From Pseudomonadales bacterium (lineage in GTDB: Bacteria; Pseudomonadota; Gammaproteobacteria; Pseudomonadales; UBA5862), in assembly GCA_024234215.1 (NCBI GenBank), contig JACKOQ010000006.1:62001-126000 (forward strand): DNA of 64,000 nt, read 5' to 3'. The translations under genes were made by a program, and so were the position numbers. Below the pieces are notes generated by a model. That model was not told where the DNA came from. It made no database searches and worked only from the letters and a program-made list of their open reading frames with translations. The first letter of the stretch is position 1, and each line of letters starts with the position of its first letter. Shown here in pieces: positions 1 to 9,755 of this stretch.

Positions 1-731
1 AGTGCGTAGAACTGTTCGATCGATTCGAGGTAGAGCCCCAGCGGATCGCCGTGCGGCTCATCGGCCGAGACACCGATGGTGGGGGTGATGTAGGGCAGCA
101 CCTGGTCTCCGCCCACCATCAGATTCAGCTCCGGGCAGTGGTAGCAGGCATGTTCCGGCGAATGGCCACGACCGATGCAGACCACCCAGGTGCGTCCGCC
201 GATCTCGATTCGATCGCCGCCGCGAACCCGCCGGTAACTCGGCGGCAGCGGGCCGACCATGTTCTGAAAGTAACCCTGCATCCGCCCCATCTTGCGCAGC
301 CGGCTCACCGGAAAGCCGAGCCGCTCGAAATGTCTGGCCATCGCCGGCCGCGATGCGCCACCGGCACGCAGTTCGCCGATGTTGGCCTGCTGCCACTCTG
401 CCTGCGTCATCCACAGCTCCACACCCCAGCGTTCGCACAACCAGCCGGAGGCGCCGATGTGATCAGGGTGGCAATGGGTCGCGAAGATGCGGGTGATCGG
501 CCGGCCGCCAAGATGGTCATTGAAAATCTGCTCCCAGAAACCCTGGGTCTTGGCATCATTGATGCCGGTGTCGATGATCGCGAAACCCTCGCCATCCTCG
601 ACCAGCCAGAGATTGATGTGGGTCAGGCTGAACGGCAGCGGCATCCGCAACCAGTGGACACCCTCCGCCACCTGGCGCAGCGTTCCGCCTTGCGGTCCAT
701 CCTGGTAGGGAAAATTGAGATCGCCCTGCAT
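1..731 (-). CDS. MBL-fold metallo-hydrolase, 3' end cut by window edge
   Basis: A minus-strand frame stays open from 731 to the window edge (243 codons), so the C-terminus is missing. It reads as a metallo-beta-lactamase-fold hydrolase. The metal-binding motif HCHPDH is at residues 86-91, a GH is at 189-190 and GGD at 207-209. The N-terminal strands (LWLVEDGEGFAIIDTG) are typical of the fold. The start at 731 has GGAGG 11 nt upstream; an in-frame ATG at 749 has no ribosome site. Homologues of this shape are often about 350 residues with a C-terminal winged-helix domain, but that part is outside the window. The substrate is unknown; a thioester or lactone is possible from fold knowledge only. 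Confidence 0.85.
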   Translation of the reverse strand, partial: MQGDLNFPYQDGPQGGTLRQVAEGVHWLRMPLPFSLTHINLWLVEDGEGFAIIDTGINDAKTQGFWEQIFNDHLGGRPITRIFATHCHPDHIGASGWLCERWGVELWMTQAEWQQANIGELRAGGASRPAMARHFERLGFPVSRLRKMGRMQGYFQNMVGPLPPSYRRVRGGDRIEIGGRTWVVCIGRGHSPEHACYHCPELNLMVGGDQVLPYITPTIGVSADEPHGDPLGLYLESIEQFYA

Positions 732-932
732 TGATCGAGTTGCCTCCATGTCGAGTGGCTCGCTGCCGCCACGGCAGCAAAAAAGAGCACCGAAGTTACC
801 ACAGATCAGATTGGGCCGCCCGCTGAAGGTCGTTTTTTGTTCCGGGGCATCGGAGCGCGGCCACCGCCCTGAGCAACCACTGCTACACTTTCAAACATAC
901 CGTTTCGGTCGGACCATTCTGTTTGCCACACC

Positions 933-1598
933 ATGTCATTGAACGATCTCCATCTGGCGCCAGGCATCGCACTGCAACTGCAGGTTCAACATCAGGAGGA
1001 TGAACGTCTGGCCTCTCGCGTCATCGGCTATCTGACGGGCAAGTCCATACTGGTGACCACCCCCAAGGTGGCGGGCAGCTTCATGCCAGCCCGGGTCGGC
1101 TGGCCGGTCACCGTGCGCTACTTTGCGCACAACAACATCTACGCCTTCTCCACCCAGATCTGCCACATCTGCACCTACCCCTTTCCCTATCTGCACCTGA
1201 GTTACCCGGCCGATGTCGCCATCGAAAAGGTGCGCTCGGCCCTGCGCGCCCCCTGCGATCTGATGGCGACAGTGATCACCAATCTGGGAGAAGCAGACGA
1301 AGCGCGATTGCCGGCACACATTCTGGACATCAGTACCCGCGGAATGCGGCTGGAGACGACGCCCAACGCCTTGCAGGTGGGACAGCCGATACACATCGAA
1401 ATGGAGCTGCAGATCGACGAGCACCGCTATGCGATGGCACCGGCCGGCACCATTCGCTCGATGAACGAATCAGGCAAGAGCACTCCAACTGCTGACGCTG
1501 AACGCAAAATCGGCTACGGCATCGAACTCGACACCTTGAGCCGAAACAATTATCTGGCCATCTACAGCTTCGTCCACGCCTGTCTGGCCATTGCCTGA
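933..1598 (+). CDS. PilZ-domain c-di-GMP receptor, YcgR-like
   Basis: A 221-residue soluble protein with an N-terminal beta-rich YcgR/PilZN-like domain (about 1-95) and a C-terminal PilZ domain (about 100-220). The two c-di-GMP binding signatures are intact: RSALR at 101-105 (RxxxR) and DISTRG at 132-137 (DxSxxG). Proteins of this architecture bind c-di-GMP and commonly act on the flagellar motor or on exopolysaccharide/pilus machinery. The flagellar cluster 8 kb away and a GGDEF-EAL gene in the same window make a motility role plausible. It is a single gene, convergent with hemH. The specific partner cannot be read from sequence. Confidence 0.85.
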   Translation: MSLNDLHLAPGIALQLQVQHQEDERLASRVIGYLTGKSILVTTPKVAGSFMPARVGWPVTVRYFAHNNIYAFSTQICHICTYPFPYLHLSYPADVAIEKVRSALRAPCDLMATVITNLGEADEARLPAHILDISTRGMRLETTPNALQVGQPIHIEMELQIDEHRYAMAPAGTIRSMNESGKSTPTADAERKIGYGIELDTLSRNNYLAIYSFVHACLAIA

Positions 1599-1624
1599 CC
1601 CCAGAGCAGCGCCCATCGGCCGCC

Positions 1625-2644
1625 TCAGCGTGCCACCGGCAGATGGCATGAGATCAGCTCGACCAGCAGCTCGACCTGAGAATCACCGGCGTTGAGCGCC
1701 GGAACGTAGTGGAACCGCTCGCCACCCTGCGAAAGAAAAAGCTGCCGATATTCATGGTCGATCTCATCGAGCGTCTCCAGACAGTCGAGCGAGAATGACG
1801 GCGAAATCACCTGCAGGTGCCGGACACCCTCTGCGGCCAGCGCCTTCACTGCTTCATCCATGTAGGGTTGCAGCCACTGCGCCGGCCCGAAGCGTGACTG
1901 GAACGCCACCTGCCACTGCCCCAGCTCCAGTCCCAGCGCCTGCGCCACTGCTTCAGCCGTTCGGTGACAGTGCCGTGCGTAAGGATCACCCTGGTCAACA
2001 TTGGCCTGCGGAATGCCATGAAAGGAGAACAGCAGCCGCTCGGGTGTGCCGAACTGCTGCTGCGCTGTCCGCACCGATTGCGCCAGCGCCTCGATGTAGC
2101 GCGGATGGTCATGGTAATCCTTGACCAGGGTCAGACCGGGCAGATCCCGGCGCTGCCGCATCCAGCGTGACACCGCATCGAACACCGCCGCGGTGGTGGT
2201 GGCGGAATATTGCGGATAGAGCGGAATGACGATGACCTCATCACTGCCGGCTGCCATCAGTGCATCGAGCTGATCGGCAATCGCAGGCGCACCATAGGTC
2301 ACTGCCGCACGCACCTCGATCCGATCTCCTCCGCTGCTCCCTGCATGAAACCGGGCCGTAACGGCCTCTCGCAACCGCTCGAGATGGACTTGCAGCGGCG
2401 CACCCTCGGCCATCCAGATGCGCTGATAGAGCCTGGCCACCCTGGGCGCGCGAAACGGCAGAATGAACAGATTGAGCAACGGCCACCACAGTGGTCGAGG
2501 AATCTCGACCACCCGCCGATCGCCCAGGAACGGGCGCAGAAAGCGGCGCACAGCAGCGGCATCGGGCGCGGCTGGCGAACCGAGATTGACCAGCAGAACG
2601 CCATATCGACGTGGTAATTGCGCCACTGAGGTTGGCTGCGGCAT
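1625..2644 (-). CDS. hemH: ferrochelatase (protoheme ferro-lyase)
   Basis: 339 residues, matching the bacterial ferrochelatase family, which inserts Fe2+ into protoporphyrin IX as the last step of protoheme synthesis. Visible signatures are GVLLVNLGSP near the N-terminus (residues 15-24), the invariant metal/porphyrin His in FSFHGIPQ (His209), and the conserved acidic stretch DCLETLDEI near 290. There is no signal peptide; the enzyme is cytoplasmic or peripheral to the membrane. The start ATG at 2644 gives the expected N-terminus. It lies about 50 bp downstream of adk on the same strand and may be co-transcribed with it. Confidence 0.95.
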   Translation of the reverse strand: MPQPTSVAQLPRRYGVLLVNLGSPAAPDAAAVRRFLRPFLGDRRVVEIPRPLWWPLLNLFILPFRAPRVARLYQRIWMAEGAPLQVHLERLREAVTARFHAGSSGGDRIEVRAAVTYGAPAIADQLDALMAAGSDEVIVIPLYPQYSATTTAAVFDAVSRWMRQRRDLPGLTLVKDYHDHPRYIEALAQSVRTAQQQFGTPERLLFSFHGIPQANVDQGDPYARHCHRTAEAVAQALGLELGQWQVAFQSRFGPAQWLQPYMDEAVKALAAEGVRHLQVISPSFSLDCLETLDEIDHEYRQLFLSQGGERFHYVPALNAGDSQVELLVELISCHLPVAR

Positions 2645-2693
2645 GGGAACAGAAGCAGTCGAACGCGATAATCAGCCGTGCAGGCGGACCACC

Positions 2694-3341
2694 TCAGCCG
2701 AGCGAACTCAGAATCGCCGCACGCACCTGGTCGACCTCACCCATGCCGTCGATGGTGTGATAGCGCAGCGAGGCGGATTGGGCCGCCCGTGTCCGATAGA
2801 AATCGACCAGTGGCCGGGTCTGCTCGTGGTAGATCTTCAGTCGATTGCGGATGGTCTCTTCCTTGTCATCATCGCGCTGGATCAACGGCTCACCGGTCAC
2901 ATCATCGAGGCCTTCGCGTTGCGGCCGGTTGAACAGCACATGGTAGACGCGGCCCGATTGCGCATGCACACGACGGCCACTGATGCGCCGCACGATCTCC
3001 TCGTCGTCGGCTGCGATCTCGACCACATGGTCGATCTGCACGCCGGCATCGACCATCGCATTGGCTTGGGGAATGGTGCGCGGAAAGCCATCAAACAGAA
3101 AGCCCTTCTGGCAATCTGGCTGTTCGATGCGCTCCTTCACCAGCGCAATGATGATCTCATCGGTGACCAGGGCGCCCGAATCCATCACCGCCTTGACCTG
3201 CTGCCCCAAGGGCGTGCCGGCCTTCACCGCCGCACGCAGCATGTCACCGGTCGAGATTTGTGGAATCGAGAAATGCTCGCAGATGAAACGGGCCTGAGTC
3301 CCCTTGCCCGCGCCCGGAGGACCCAACAGGATCAAACGCAT
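2694..3341 (-). CDS. adk: adenylate kinase
   Basis: 215 residues, the standard length of long-type bacterial adenylate kinase (ATP + AMP = 2 ADP). The P-loop GPPGAGKGTQ is at residues 7-16, followed by the AMP-binding segment STGDMLR. FLFDGFPRT and a LID region with GRRVH follow. The LID lacks the four-Cys zinc site, as in enterobacterial enzymes. The start at 3341 (MRLILLG) is chosen because GGAG lies 7 nt upstream; the open frame extends further but with non-conserved sequence. It is divergent from dnaE. Confidence 0.97.
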   Translation of the reverse strand: MRLILLGPPGAGKGTQARFICEHFSIPQISTGDMLRAAVKAGTPLGQQVKAVMDSGALVTDEIIIALVKERIEQPDCQKGFLFDGFPRTIPQANAMVDAGVQIDHVVEIAADDEEIVRRISGRRVHAQSGRVYHVLFNRPQREGLDDVTGEPLIQRDDDKEETIRNRLKIYHEQTRPLVDFYRTRAAQSASLRYHTIDGMGEVDQVRAAILSSLG

Positions 3342-3657
3342 GCCCATGCTCCAGAAGTTATTGATGAATTGGCCATTCGTCATGGAACGGGGGATTTTAT
3401 CGCATCACCGGGGGGATTGATATTGAAAGCGACCGGGAGCCCACAGCTGCACTTCTGACCGCCAGCCATCGAGATCCTGTCACTGGTCGAGGATGCCGTG
3501 ATCGGAGAAAATCAGCCCAGGTCGCGCTACACACTGCGCCTTGCGCCAAAGCAAACCCGCTGCCCACCCTCCACGAGATCCAACCGGTGACTCCAGGCTG
3601 TTTTTGTTCCTCTGCTGTCTCGCCTTGCCGGCACGACACAACCGCGCGGTTCACGGC
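3342..3657. other. intergenic region between divergent adk and dnaE
   Basis: About 315 bp without a credible gene; the open frames crossing it are extensions of adk or dnaE. On the minus strand a -10-like element (GATAAAAT, 3394-3401 on the plus strand as ATTTTATC), about 50 bp before the adk start, is the best promoter candidate, without a clear -35. A plus-strand promoter for dnaE is not obvious. No stem-loop with a U-tract was seen. Confidence 0.5.
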
Positions 3658-6600
3658 ATGAGCAGCACTGCTCCGGGCTTCGTCCATCTGCATCTGCACT
3701 CCGAGTATTCGCTGGTCGATGGCCTGATCGCCATCGATGCCTTGGTCGAACGGACGCGCGAGCTGGCGATGCCGGCCGTGGCCATCACCGACATCAGCAA
3801 TCTGTTCGCGCTGGTGAAGTTCTATCGGGCAGCCCGTTCCGCCGGCATCAAACCGATCGTCGGCGCGCAACTGCTGGTCGAAAACCCGGAACAGCCCGGG
3901 CAGTTCGCGCCGCTGCTGTTGCTGGTGCGTGACCAGACCGGCTACCGCAACCTGACCACGCTGATCTCACGTGGCTATCTGGAAAACCGCCATCAGGGGC
4001 GCGCGCTGGTCAGGCAGGAGTGGGTCATGGAGGCCGCGCCCGGGCTGATCGCCCTGTCGGGTGGCCGTGATGGCGAGATTGGCCGGCTGCTGCTGAACGA
4101 CCGGCCGGAACAGGCCGAAGCACGACTGAAGGCGTGGCAACAGGCCTTTGCTGACCGCTTCTATCTTGAGCTGACCCGCACCGGTCGAACGGATGAGGAG
4201 CTCTATCTGCAACGGGCGGTGGCGCTGGCGCAGCGGCTCGCCTGCCCGGTGGTGGCAACCAACGCGGTCTGCTTTCTCGACCGGGACGATTTCGAGGCCC
4301 ATGAGGCGCGGGTCTGCATTCAGGAGGGGCGCACGCTCGACGATCCGCGCCGCCCCCGGCTCTACAGCGAGGCGCAGTACCTGCGCAGCCCACAGGAGAT
4401 GGCCGAGCTGTTCCACGACCTGCCCGAGGCGCTGGAGAACAGCGTCGAGATCGCCCGCCGCTGCACGCTCGAGTTGCAGTTGGGCAAGAACTTTCTGCCG
4501 GACTATCCAGTGCCGACCGACGAAAGCGAAGAGGCCTTCTTTCGCCGGCTGGCCCATGAGGGGCTGATGCAGCGGTTCGCCCAGCAGTCGATCGATGATG
4601 AAGAAAAGCGCAAGAGCTATCTGCAACGCCTTGAATTTGAGCTGGATGTGATCGTGCAGATGGGTTTTTCCGGCTACTTTCTGATCGTGATGGATTTCAT
4701 CCGCTGGGCGCGCGACAACGGCGTGCCGGTCGGCCCCGGCCGCGGCTCGGGCGCCGGTTCGATCGTCGCCTATGCATTGCGGATCACCGACCTCGACCCG
4801 ATCGGCTACGAGCTGCTGTTCGAGCGCTTTCTGAATCCGGAGCGGGTGTCGATGCCCGATTTCGACATCGATTTCTGCATGGATGGCCGCGACCGGGTGA
4901 TCCACTATGTCTCCGAACGCTACGGCCGCGAGGCGGTCTCGCAGATCATCACCTTCGGTACCATGGCGGCCAAGGCGGTGGTGCGTGATGTCGCCCGGGT
5001 GCAGGGCAAGCCCTACAGCCTGGGTGATCGCATCTCCAAGCTGATCCCGTTCGAGGTCGGCATGACGCTGGAGAAGGCGCTGAAACAGGAGCCGGCGCTG
5101 AAGGAGTTGATGGCGCAGAACGACGAGGTGGCCGAGATCATCGAGATGTCGTTCAAGCTCGAAGGCATCACCCGCAATGTCGGCAAACATGCCGGCGGCG
5201 TGGTGATCGCGCCAGGCCGGCTGACCGACTTCACGCCGCTCTATGTCGATGAGTCGGGCGGCAGCCTGGTGACCCAGTTCGACAAGGATGATGTCGAGGC
5301 GGCGGGTCTGGTCAAGTTCGACTTTCTCGGTCTGCGCACGCTGACCATCATCGACTGGGCAGTGAAGGCGATCAATCAGGCTCGCGCCAGTCAGGGCCAA
5401 CCGCCGATCGCGATCGAAAGTCTGCCGCTCGACGACTCGGAGGTGTTCCGCTACCTGCAAGGTGGCGAGACCACGGCGGTGTTCCAGCTCGAATCGCGCG
5501 GCATGAAGGAGCTGATCCGCCGCCTGCTGCCCAACTGCTTCGAGGACATCATCGCGCTGGTTGCGCTCTACCGGCCCGGACCGCTGCAATCGGGCATGGT
5601 CGATGACTTCATCAATCGCAAGCATGGCCGGGCCGCCGTGCGCTACCTGCATCCAACCCTGGCGCCGATTCTCGCCAACACCTATGGGGTGATCCTCTAT
5701 CAGGAGCAGGTGATGCAGATCGCCCAGGTGCTGGCCGGCTATACCCTGGGCAGCGCCGACATGCTGCGGCGGGCGATGGGCAAGAAGAAGGCCGAAGAGA
5801 TGGCCGATCAGCGCAAGAGCTTCACTGCCGGGGCCAGCCAGCGTGGCGTGCCGCCGGCGGTGGCTGAGGAGATCTTCGACCTGATGGAGAAGTTCGCCGG
5901 CTATGGTTTCAACAAGTCGCACTCGGCCGCCTACGCGCTGATCTCCTACCAGACCGCCTGGCTCAAGCACCACTACCCGGCCTTCTTCATGGCTGCCGTG
6001 CTGTCAGCGGACATGCAGCACACCGACAAGGTGGTGCTGCTGGTGGAGGAGTGCCGCAAGATGGGGCTGCGGGTGTCACCACCCAACGTCAACCGCGGCG
6101 AATTCCGCTTCAGTGTCGATGTCGAGGAGGGGTCGATCATCTACGGGCTCGGCGCCATCAAGGGGCTGGGCGAGGGGCCGATCGACGCATTGAACAGTGC
6201 CCGCCGCAGCGGCGGCCGCTTCATCGACCTGTTCGACTTCTGCCGCCGCTGCGACAGCCACAAGCTCAACAAGCGAGCGCTCGAAGCGCTGATCAAATCG
6301 GGCGCCATGGATGAGCTGGGCAGCGACCGCGCCACCCTGCTCGCCACCCTGCCCAATGCCCTGCAGGCGGCCGAGCAGAGCGCCGCCAACAGTGCCAGCG
6401 GCACCCGCGATCTGTTCGGCGAACTGCTGCCGGGCAGCCTGATCAGCAGTCAACCGGTCATGCAGGTCAGCGCGCAGCGCTGGAGCCTGCGCGAGCAGTT
6501 GCAGGCCGAGAAGGAGACCCTCGGCCTCTATCTTTCCGGCCATCCGATCGAACAGTACCGTGACGAACTGCGGGCGATGAAGGTGACCCAGATCGCCGAC

Positions 6601-7125
6601 CTGCAACCCGACAACGGTCCGCAGCTCTTCGCCGGACTGCTGCTGGGTGTGCGCACGCTGCGCAGCAAGCGCGGCGACACCATGGCCTTTCTGACACTGG
6701 ATGACCGCACCGCCCGCATCGAGATCTCGCTCTTTGCCGATGACTATCAGCAGCAGCGCGACAAACTGATCAAGGATGAGATTCTGCTGATCGAGGCCAG
6801 CGTCAGCCTCGATGAGTACAACAGCAGCCTGAAGGCGCGCGCCAAGAGCCTCAGCACCCTCGACGAGGCACGAACACGCCTGGTTCGCCAGCTCGAACTC
6901 GATCTGCGGGGCGATGCGTTGCCGAACGACTTCGACCGCCAGTTCGCCGAACTGCTCGCCCCCTACCGCGGCGACGGCTGCCCGGTGCTGCTCAACTACC
7001 GCGGCGATGCAGTGGGTGGGCGCATCCATCTGGGCGCTGCCTGGCGGGTGCGTCCGACCGATCAGCTGCTCGAACGGCTGCGCGGCCAGTTCGGCATCGA
7101 TCGGGTCAGAATGAGTTATCATTGA
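3658..7125 (+). CDS. dnaE: DNA polymerase III alpha subunit
   Basis: The replicative polymerase catalytic subunit, 1155 residues from the ATG at 3658 (E. coli DnaE is 1160). The PHP domain opens with HLHLHSEYS at 10-18. The palm has PDFDIDF near residue 400 with two catalytic Asp and a third in KFDFLGLRTL near 554. A helix-hairpin-helix region and an OB domain (about 1000-1070) follow. RDLFGELL near 920 sits where the beta-clamp-binding peptide lies in E. coli. The frame is open to 3541, but those upstream residues (cysteine-rich, hydrophobic) are not DnaE-like, so the later ATG is preferred although its ribosome site is weak. accA follows 66 bp later and tilS after that, a conserved order. 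Confidence 0.97.
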   Translation: MSSTAPGFVHLHLHSEYSLVDGLIAIDALVERTRELAMPAVAITDISNLFALVKFYRAARSAGIKPIVGAQLLVENPEQPGQFAPLLLLVRDQTGYRNLTTLISRGYLENRHQGRALVRQEWVMEAAPGLIALSGGRDGEIGRLLLNDRPEQAEARLKAWQQAFADRFYLELTRTGRTDEELYLQRAVALAQRLACPVVATNAVCFLDRDDFEAHEARVCIQEGRTLDDPRRPRLYSEAQYLRSPQEMAELFHDLPEALENSVEIARRCTLELQLGKNFLPDYPVPTDESEEAFFRRLAHEGLMQRFAQQSIDDEEKRKSYLQRLEFELDVIVQMGFSGYFLIVMDFIRWARDNGVPVGPGRGSGAGSIVAYALRITDLDPIGYELLFERFLNPERVSMPDFDIDFCMDGRDRVIHYVSERYGREAVSQIITFGTMAAKAVVRDVARVQGKPYSLGDRISKLIPFEVGMTLEKALKQEPALKELMAQNDEVAEIIEMSFKLEGITRNVGKHAGGVVIAPGRLTDFTPLYVDESGGSLVTQFDKDDVEAAGLVKFDFLGLRTLTIIDWAVKAINQARASQGQPPIAIESLPLDDSEVFRYLQGGETTAVFQLESRGMKELIRRLLPNCFEDIIALVALYRPGPLQSGMVDDFINRKHGRAAVRYLHPTLAPILANTYGVILYQEQVMQIAQVLAGYTLGSADMLRRAMGKKKAEEMADQRKSFTAGASQRGVPPAVAEEIFDLMEKFAGYGFNKSHSAAYALISYQTAWLKHHYPAFFMAAVLSADMQHTDKVVLLVEECRKMGLRVSPPNVNRGEFRFSVDVEEGSIIYGLGAIKGLGEGPIDALNSARRSGGRFIDLFDFCRRCDSHKLNKRALEALIKSGAMDELGSDRATLLATLPNALQAAEQSAANSASGTRDLFGELLPGSLISSQPVMQVSAQRWSLREQLQAEKETLGLYLSGHPIEQYRDELRAMKVTQIADLQPDNGPQLFAGLLLGVRTLRSKRGDTMAFLTLDDRTARIEISLFADDYQQQRDKLIKDEILLIEASVSLDEYNSSLKARAKSLSTLDEARTRLVRQLELDLRGDALPNDFDRQFAELLAPYRGDGCPVLLNYRGDAVGGRIHLGAAWRVRPTDQLLERLRGQFGIDRVRMSYH

Positions 7126-7191
7126 GCCCTTTTTGCGGACCTTCGGCGCTCTTGCCTGCCGACCGCATCAACCCTTCGGAACCGCCGGAAC

Positions 7192-8148
7192 ATGCACCTC
7201 AACCACCTCGATTTCGAACAGCCCATCGCCGAATTGCGCGCCAAGATCGAAGAGCTGCGCATGGTCGGCAGCGACAACGAGCTCAACATCAGCGACGAGA
7301 TCGCCAAGCTCGAAGAGAAGAGCCGCAAGCTGACCGAATCGATCTTTGGCAACCTCTCGGCCTGGCAGATCGTGCAGATCTCGCGCCATCCACTGCGACC
7401 CTACGCCCTCGACTACATCAACCGCATCTTTGACGAATTCGATGAGCTGCATGGCGACCGCCACTTTCGCGACGACCCCTCGATCATCGGCGGTCTGGCG
7501 CGGCTGGATGGCGAACCGGTGATGGTGATCGCCCACGAAAAGGGCCGCGGCACCAAAGAGAAGATCCTGCGCAACTTCGGCATGCCGCAGCCCGAGGGCT
7601 ACCGCAAGGCGTGCCGGCTGATGGAGCTGGCCGAACGCTTTTCGATTCCGATCATCACACTGATCGACACCCCCGGCGCCTACCCGGGCATCGAGTCTGA
7701 AGAGCGCGGACAGAGCGAGGCAATCGCCCGCAACCTGGCAGTGATGTCACGGCTGAAGACGCCGATTCTGGCCACCGTGATCGGCGAAGGGGGCTCGGGT
7801 GGCGCGCTGGCGCTCGGTGTCTGCGACCATCTGATGATGCTGCAATATGCCACCTACTCAGTCATCTCGCCCGAAGGCTGCTCGACCATTCTGTGGAAAA
7901 GCAACGAAAAGGCCGCCGAAGCGGCCGAACTGATGGCGATGATTGCGCCACGACTGAAAGAGCTGGGTCTGGTCGACCAGGTCATTCCCGAACCACTGGG
8001 CGGTGCCCACCGCGACTATGACGCCACCGCCGCCGCGATGAAGCATGCGCTGATCGAACGGCTCGCCGAGTTCAAACGTCATTCAGCCGAGGAGCTGGTC
8101 GAACGCCGCTACCGCCGCTACCTCTCCTACGGCCACTATGTGAACTGA
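7192..8148 (+). CDS. accA: acetyl-CoA carboxylase carboxyltransferase subunit alpha
   Basis: 318 residues, full family length. With AccD it forms the carboxyltransferase that moves CO2 from biotin to acetyl-CoA, giving malonyl-CoA for fatty acid synthesis. Recognisable features are the N-terminal helical segment (LDFEQPIAELRAKIEELR), LHGDRHFRDD, the crotonase-fold core IDTPGAYPGIESEERGQSEA and the oxyanion-type IGEGGSGGALALG. CDHLMMLQYATYSVISPEGC continues the typical pattern. It sits between dnaE and tilS in the gammaproteobacterial order and is probably co-transcribed with tilS, 12 bp downstream. Confidence 0.97.
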   Translation: MHLNHLDFEQPIAELRAKIEELRMVGSDNELNISDEIAKLEEKSRKLTESIFGNLSAWQIVQISRHPLRPYALDYINRIFDEFDELHGDRHFRDDPSIIGGLARLDGEPVMVIAHEKGRGTKEKILRNFGMPQPEGYRKACRLMELAERFSIPIITLIDTPGAYPGIESEERGQSEAIARNLAVMSRLKTPILATVIGEGGSGGALALGVCDHLMMLQYATYSVISPEGCSTILWKSNEKAAEAAELMAMIAPRLKELGLVDQVIPEPLGGAHRDYDATAAAMKHALIERLAEFKRHSAEELVERRYRRYLSYGHYVN

Positions 8149-8160
8149 GGCCAGCCGGCA

Positions 8161-9540
8161 GTGAGCGGCTCCTCGGTCGTCACCGCCCTCTCCCGCCATC
8201 TGGCGGCCGAACCCGCCCCGGCACGCTGGGTGGTCGCCTTCAGTGGCGGACTCGACTCGATGGTGCTGCTCCACGCCACCGTCCACTGTCTGGCACAGCG
8301 CCGGCTGCATGCCCTGCCCACGCAACCGCTGCATGCACTGCATGTCCAGCACGATCTGCACCCCGAGGCGGCCACTTGGGCCAGCCATTGTCGAGCGCTG
8401 GCACAACAGCTCGAGGTGCCCTTTCACCTGCGCTGCGTCGCGGTGGACAGATCAGGTGGCCGCGGCGTCGAAGCCGCCGCGCGCGAGGTGCGCTACCGCG
8501 CCTTCAGCGACTTCCTGCTGCCCGGCGACCAACTGCTGATGGCCCACCACCAGGATGACCAGATCGAAACCCTGCTGCTGCGACTGCTGCGCGGCAGTGG
8601 TCCGGCCGGAGTGTCCGGCATTCCTGCCCAGCGTCCACTCGGTCACGCCAGCCTGTCCCGCCCGCTGCTCGCCCTGCCCCGCGCGCAACTGCGCGCCTAT
8701 GCCGATGCGGTCCAGCTGACCTGGATCGAAGATCCCTCCAACATCGACCCCGCATTCGACCGCAACTACCTGCGCCACACGCTGCGGCCTGCCATCGCCG
8801 CCCGCTGGCCCAACCATGCCCGGACCCTGCTGCGAAGTGCCGCGCTGGCCGCCGAAAGCGCACAACTGCTGCAACAACTGGCCGCGATCGACTTCTCAAA
8901 TGCACCCCAACACCGTCTCGATCGTCTGCACATCCCCTCACTGCAACAGCTCGACGATGCGCGCCAGCGCAACCTGCTGCGCCACTGGCTGGGGCTGAAT
9001 GGATTGCCGCTGCCCGACCACAACCGCCTGCAACGCATCCTGGACGAAGTGATGCCCGCCGCCGCCGACCGCCAGCCGCTGGTGAACTGGCCAGGGGTCG
9101 AAGTGCGCCGCTACCGTGATTTTCTCTACGCGATGCCGCCCCTGCCGCCGCCGGCCAGCACAATGGAACTGGAGTGGGATCTGAGCACAGCATTCCTGCA
9201 ACTGCCCGACGGCAGCCGGCTCTGGCAGCAGTGGCAGGATGCAGGCGGCGTGGCACTGCGCCCCGGCATCCCCATCACCCTTCGCTTTCGGCACAGTGGT
9301 GACCCCACGCAGCAGGCTGACCGGCATCGCCTCAAGAGGCTGCTGCAACAGGCAGGGGTGCCTCCTTGGCTGCGCAGCCATATTCCGTTGATCTATCAGG
9401 ACGACAGCCTGGTCGTCATTCCCGGCGTTGCCATCATGCCGGGCTGGCGCAGTGCAGCCGGAGCGGGTGGCCTGCACTTTCGCTGGCAACCGGCCGGCAG
9501 CCATGTGCTGCCTGCGTTCGCTGATTCCAGCGGACCGTGA
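8161..9540 (+). CDS. tilS: tRNA(Ile)-lysidine synthetase
   Basis: 459 residues from a GTG start 12 bp after accA. TilS ligates lysine to C34 of the CAU-anticodon tRNA-Ile so that it reads AUA. The PP-loop ATP pyrophosphatase motif SGGLDS is near residues 29-34, followed by the N-type domain with HHQDDQIET and the RNYLRH segment (DRNYLRHTLRP). A substrate-binding middle domain and the C-terminal TilS domain (about 360-450, RFRHSGD, LRSHIPLIY) complete it. It is the end of the dnaE-accA-tilS group. Confidence 0.95.
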   Translation: MSGSSVVTALSRHLAAEPAPARWVVAFSGGLDSMVLLHATVHCLAQRRLHALPTQPLHALHVQHDLHPEAATWASHCRALAQQLEVPFHLRCVAVDRSGGRGVEAAAREVRYRAFSDFLLPGDQLLMAHHQDDQIETLLLRLLRGSGPAGVSGIPAQRPLGHASLSRPLLALPRAQLRAYADAVQLTWIEDPSNIDPAFDRNYLRHTLRPAIAARWPNHARTLLRSAALAAESAQLLQQLAAIDFSNAPQHRLDRLHIPSLQQLDDARQRNLLRHWLGLNGLPLPDHNRLQRILDEVMPAAADRQPLVNWPGVEVRRYRDFLYAMPPLPPPASTMELEWDLSTAFLQLPDGSRLWQQWQDAGGVALRPGIPITLRFRHSGDPTQQADRHRLKRLLQQAGVPPWLRSHIPLIYQDDSLVVIPGVAIMPGWRSAAGAGGLHFRWQPAGSHVLPAFADSSGP

Positions 9541-9702
9541 AACGACAGCGATCATACGGTCAGATCGATTTCCGAAAGTTCCGACAGGGGCCCGCTTTTC
9601 AAACCCTCCGAACCACACCTCTCACAAGTGCTCCTTCTCAAAGTAACACCTGAGCAGAAAATCACCGGGTCATCGAAGAGGCGCAACGGGTGAAAACGCT
9701 GG

Positions 9703-9732
9703 AATAAAAAACACCGGCCATGGGCCGGTGTT
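9703..9732 (-). terminator. intrinsic terminator of the chemotaxis operon
   Basis: A perfect 10-bp stem (AACACCGGCC at 9710-9719, loop 9720-9722, GGCCGGTGTT at 9723-9732). Read on the minus strand it is followed by TTTTTATT. It lies 24 bp past the stop of the DUF2802 gene and so ends the minus-strand flagellar/chemotaxis transcript. It faces tilS, and the 160 bp between tilS and this hairpin show nothing else. Confidence 0.85.
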
Positions 9733-9755
9733 GAATCAAGAAGGACTCCGTGAGG

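Noticed and set aside
3397..3870. 157-residue minus-strand open frame between adk and dnaE
   Set aside because: Most of it is antisense to the dnaE PHP region and it has no ribosome site or family signature.
3967..5973. 668-residue open frame opposite dnaE
   Set aside because: It lies wholly antisense to conserved dnaE, has shadow-type composition (His/Gln/Arg-rich) and no recognisable domain.
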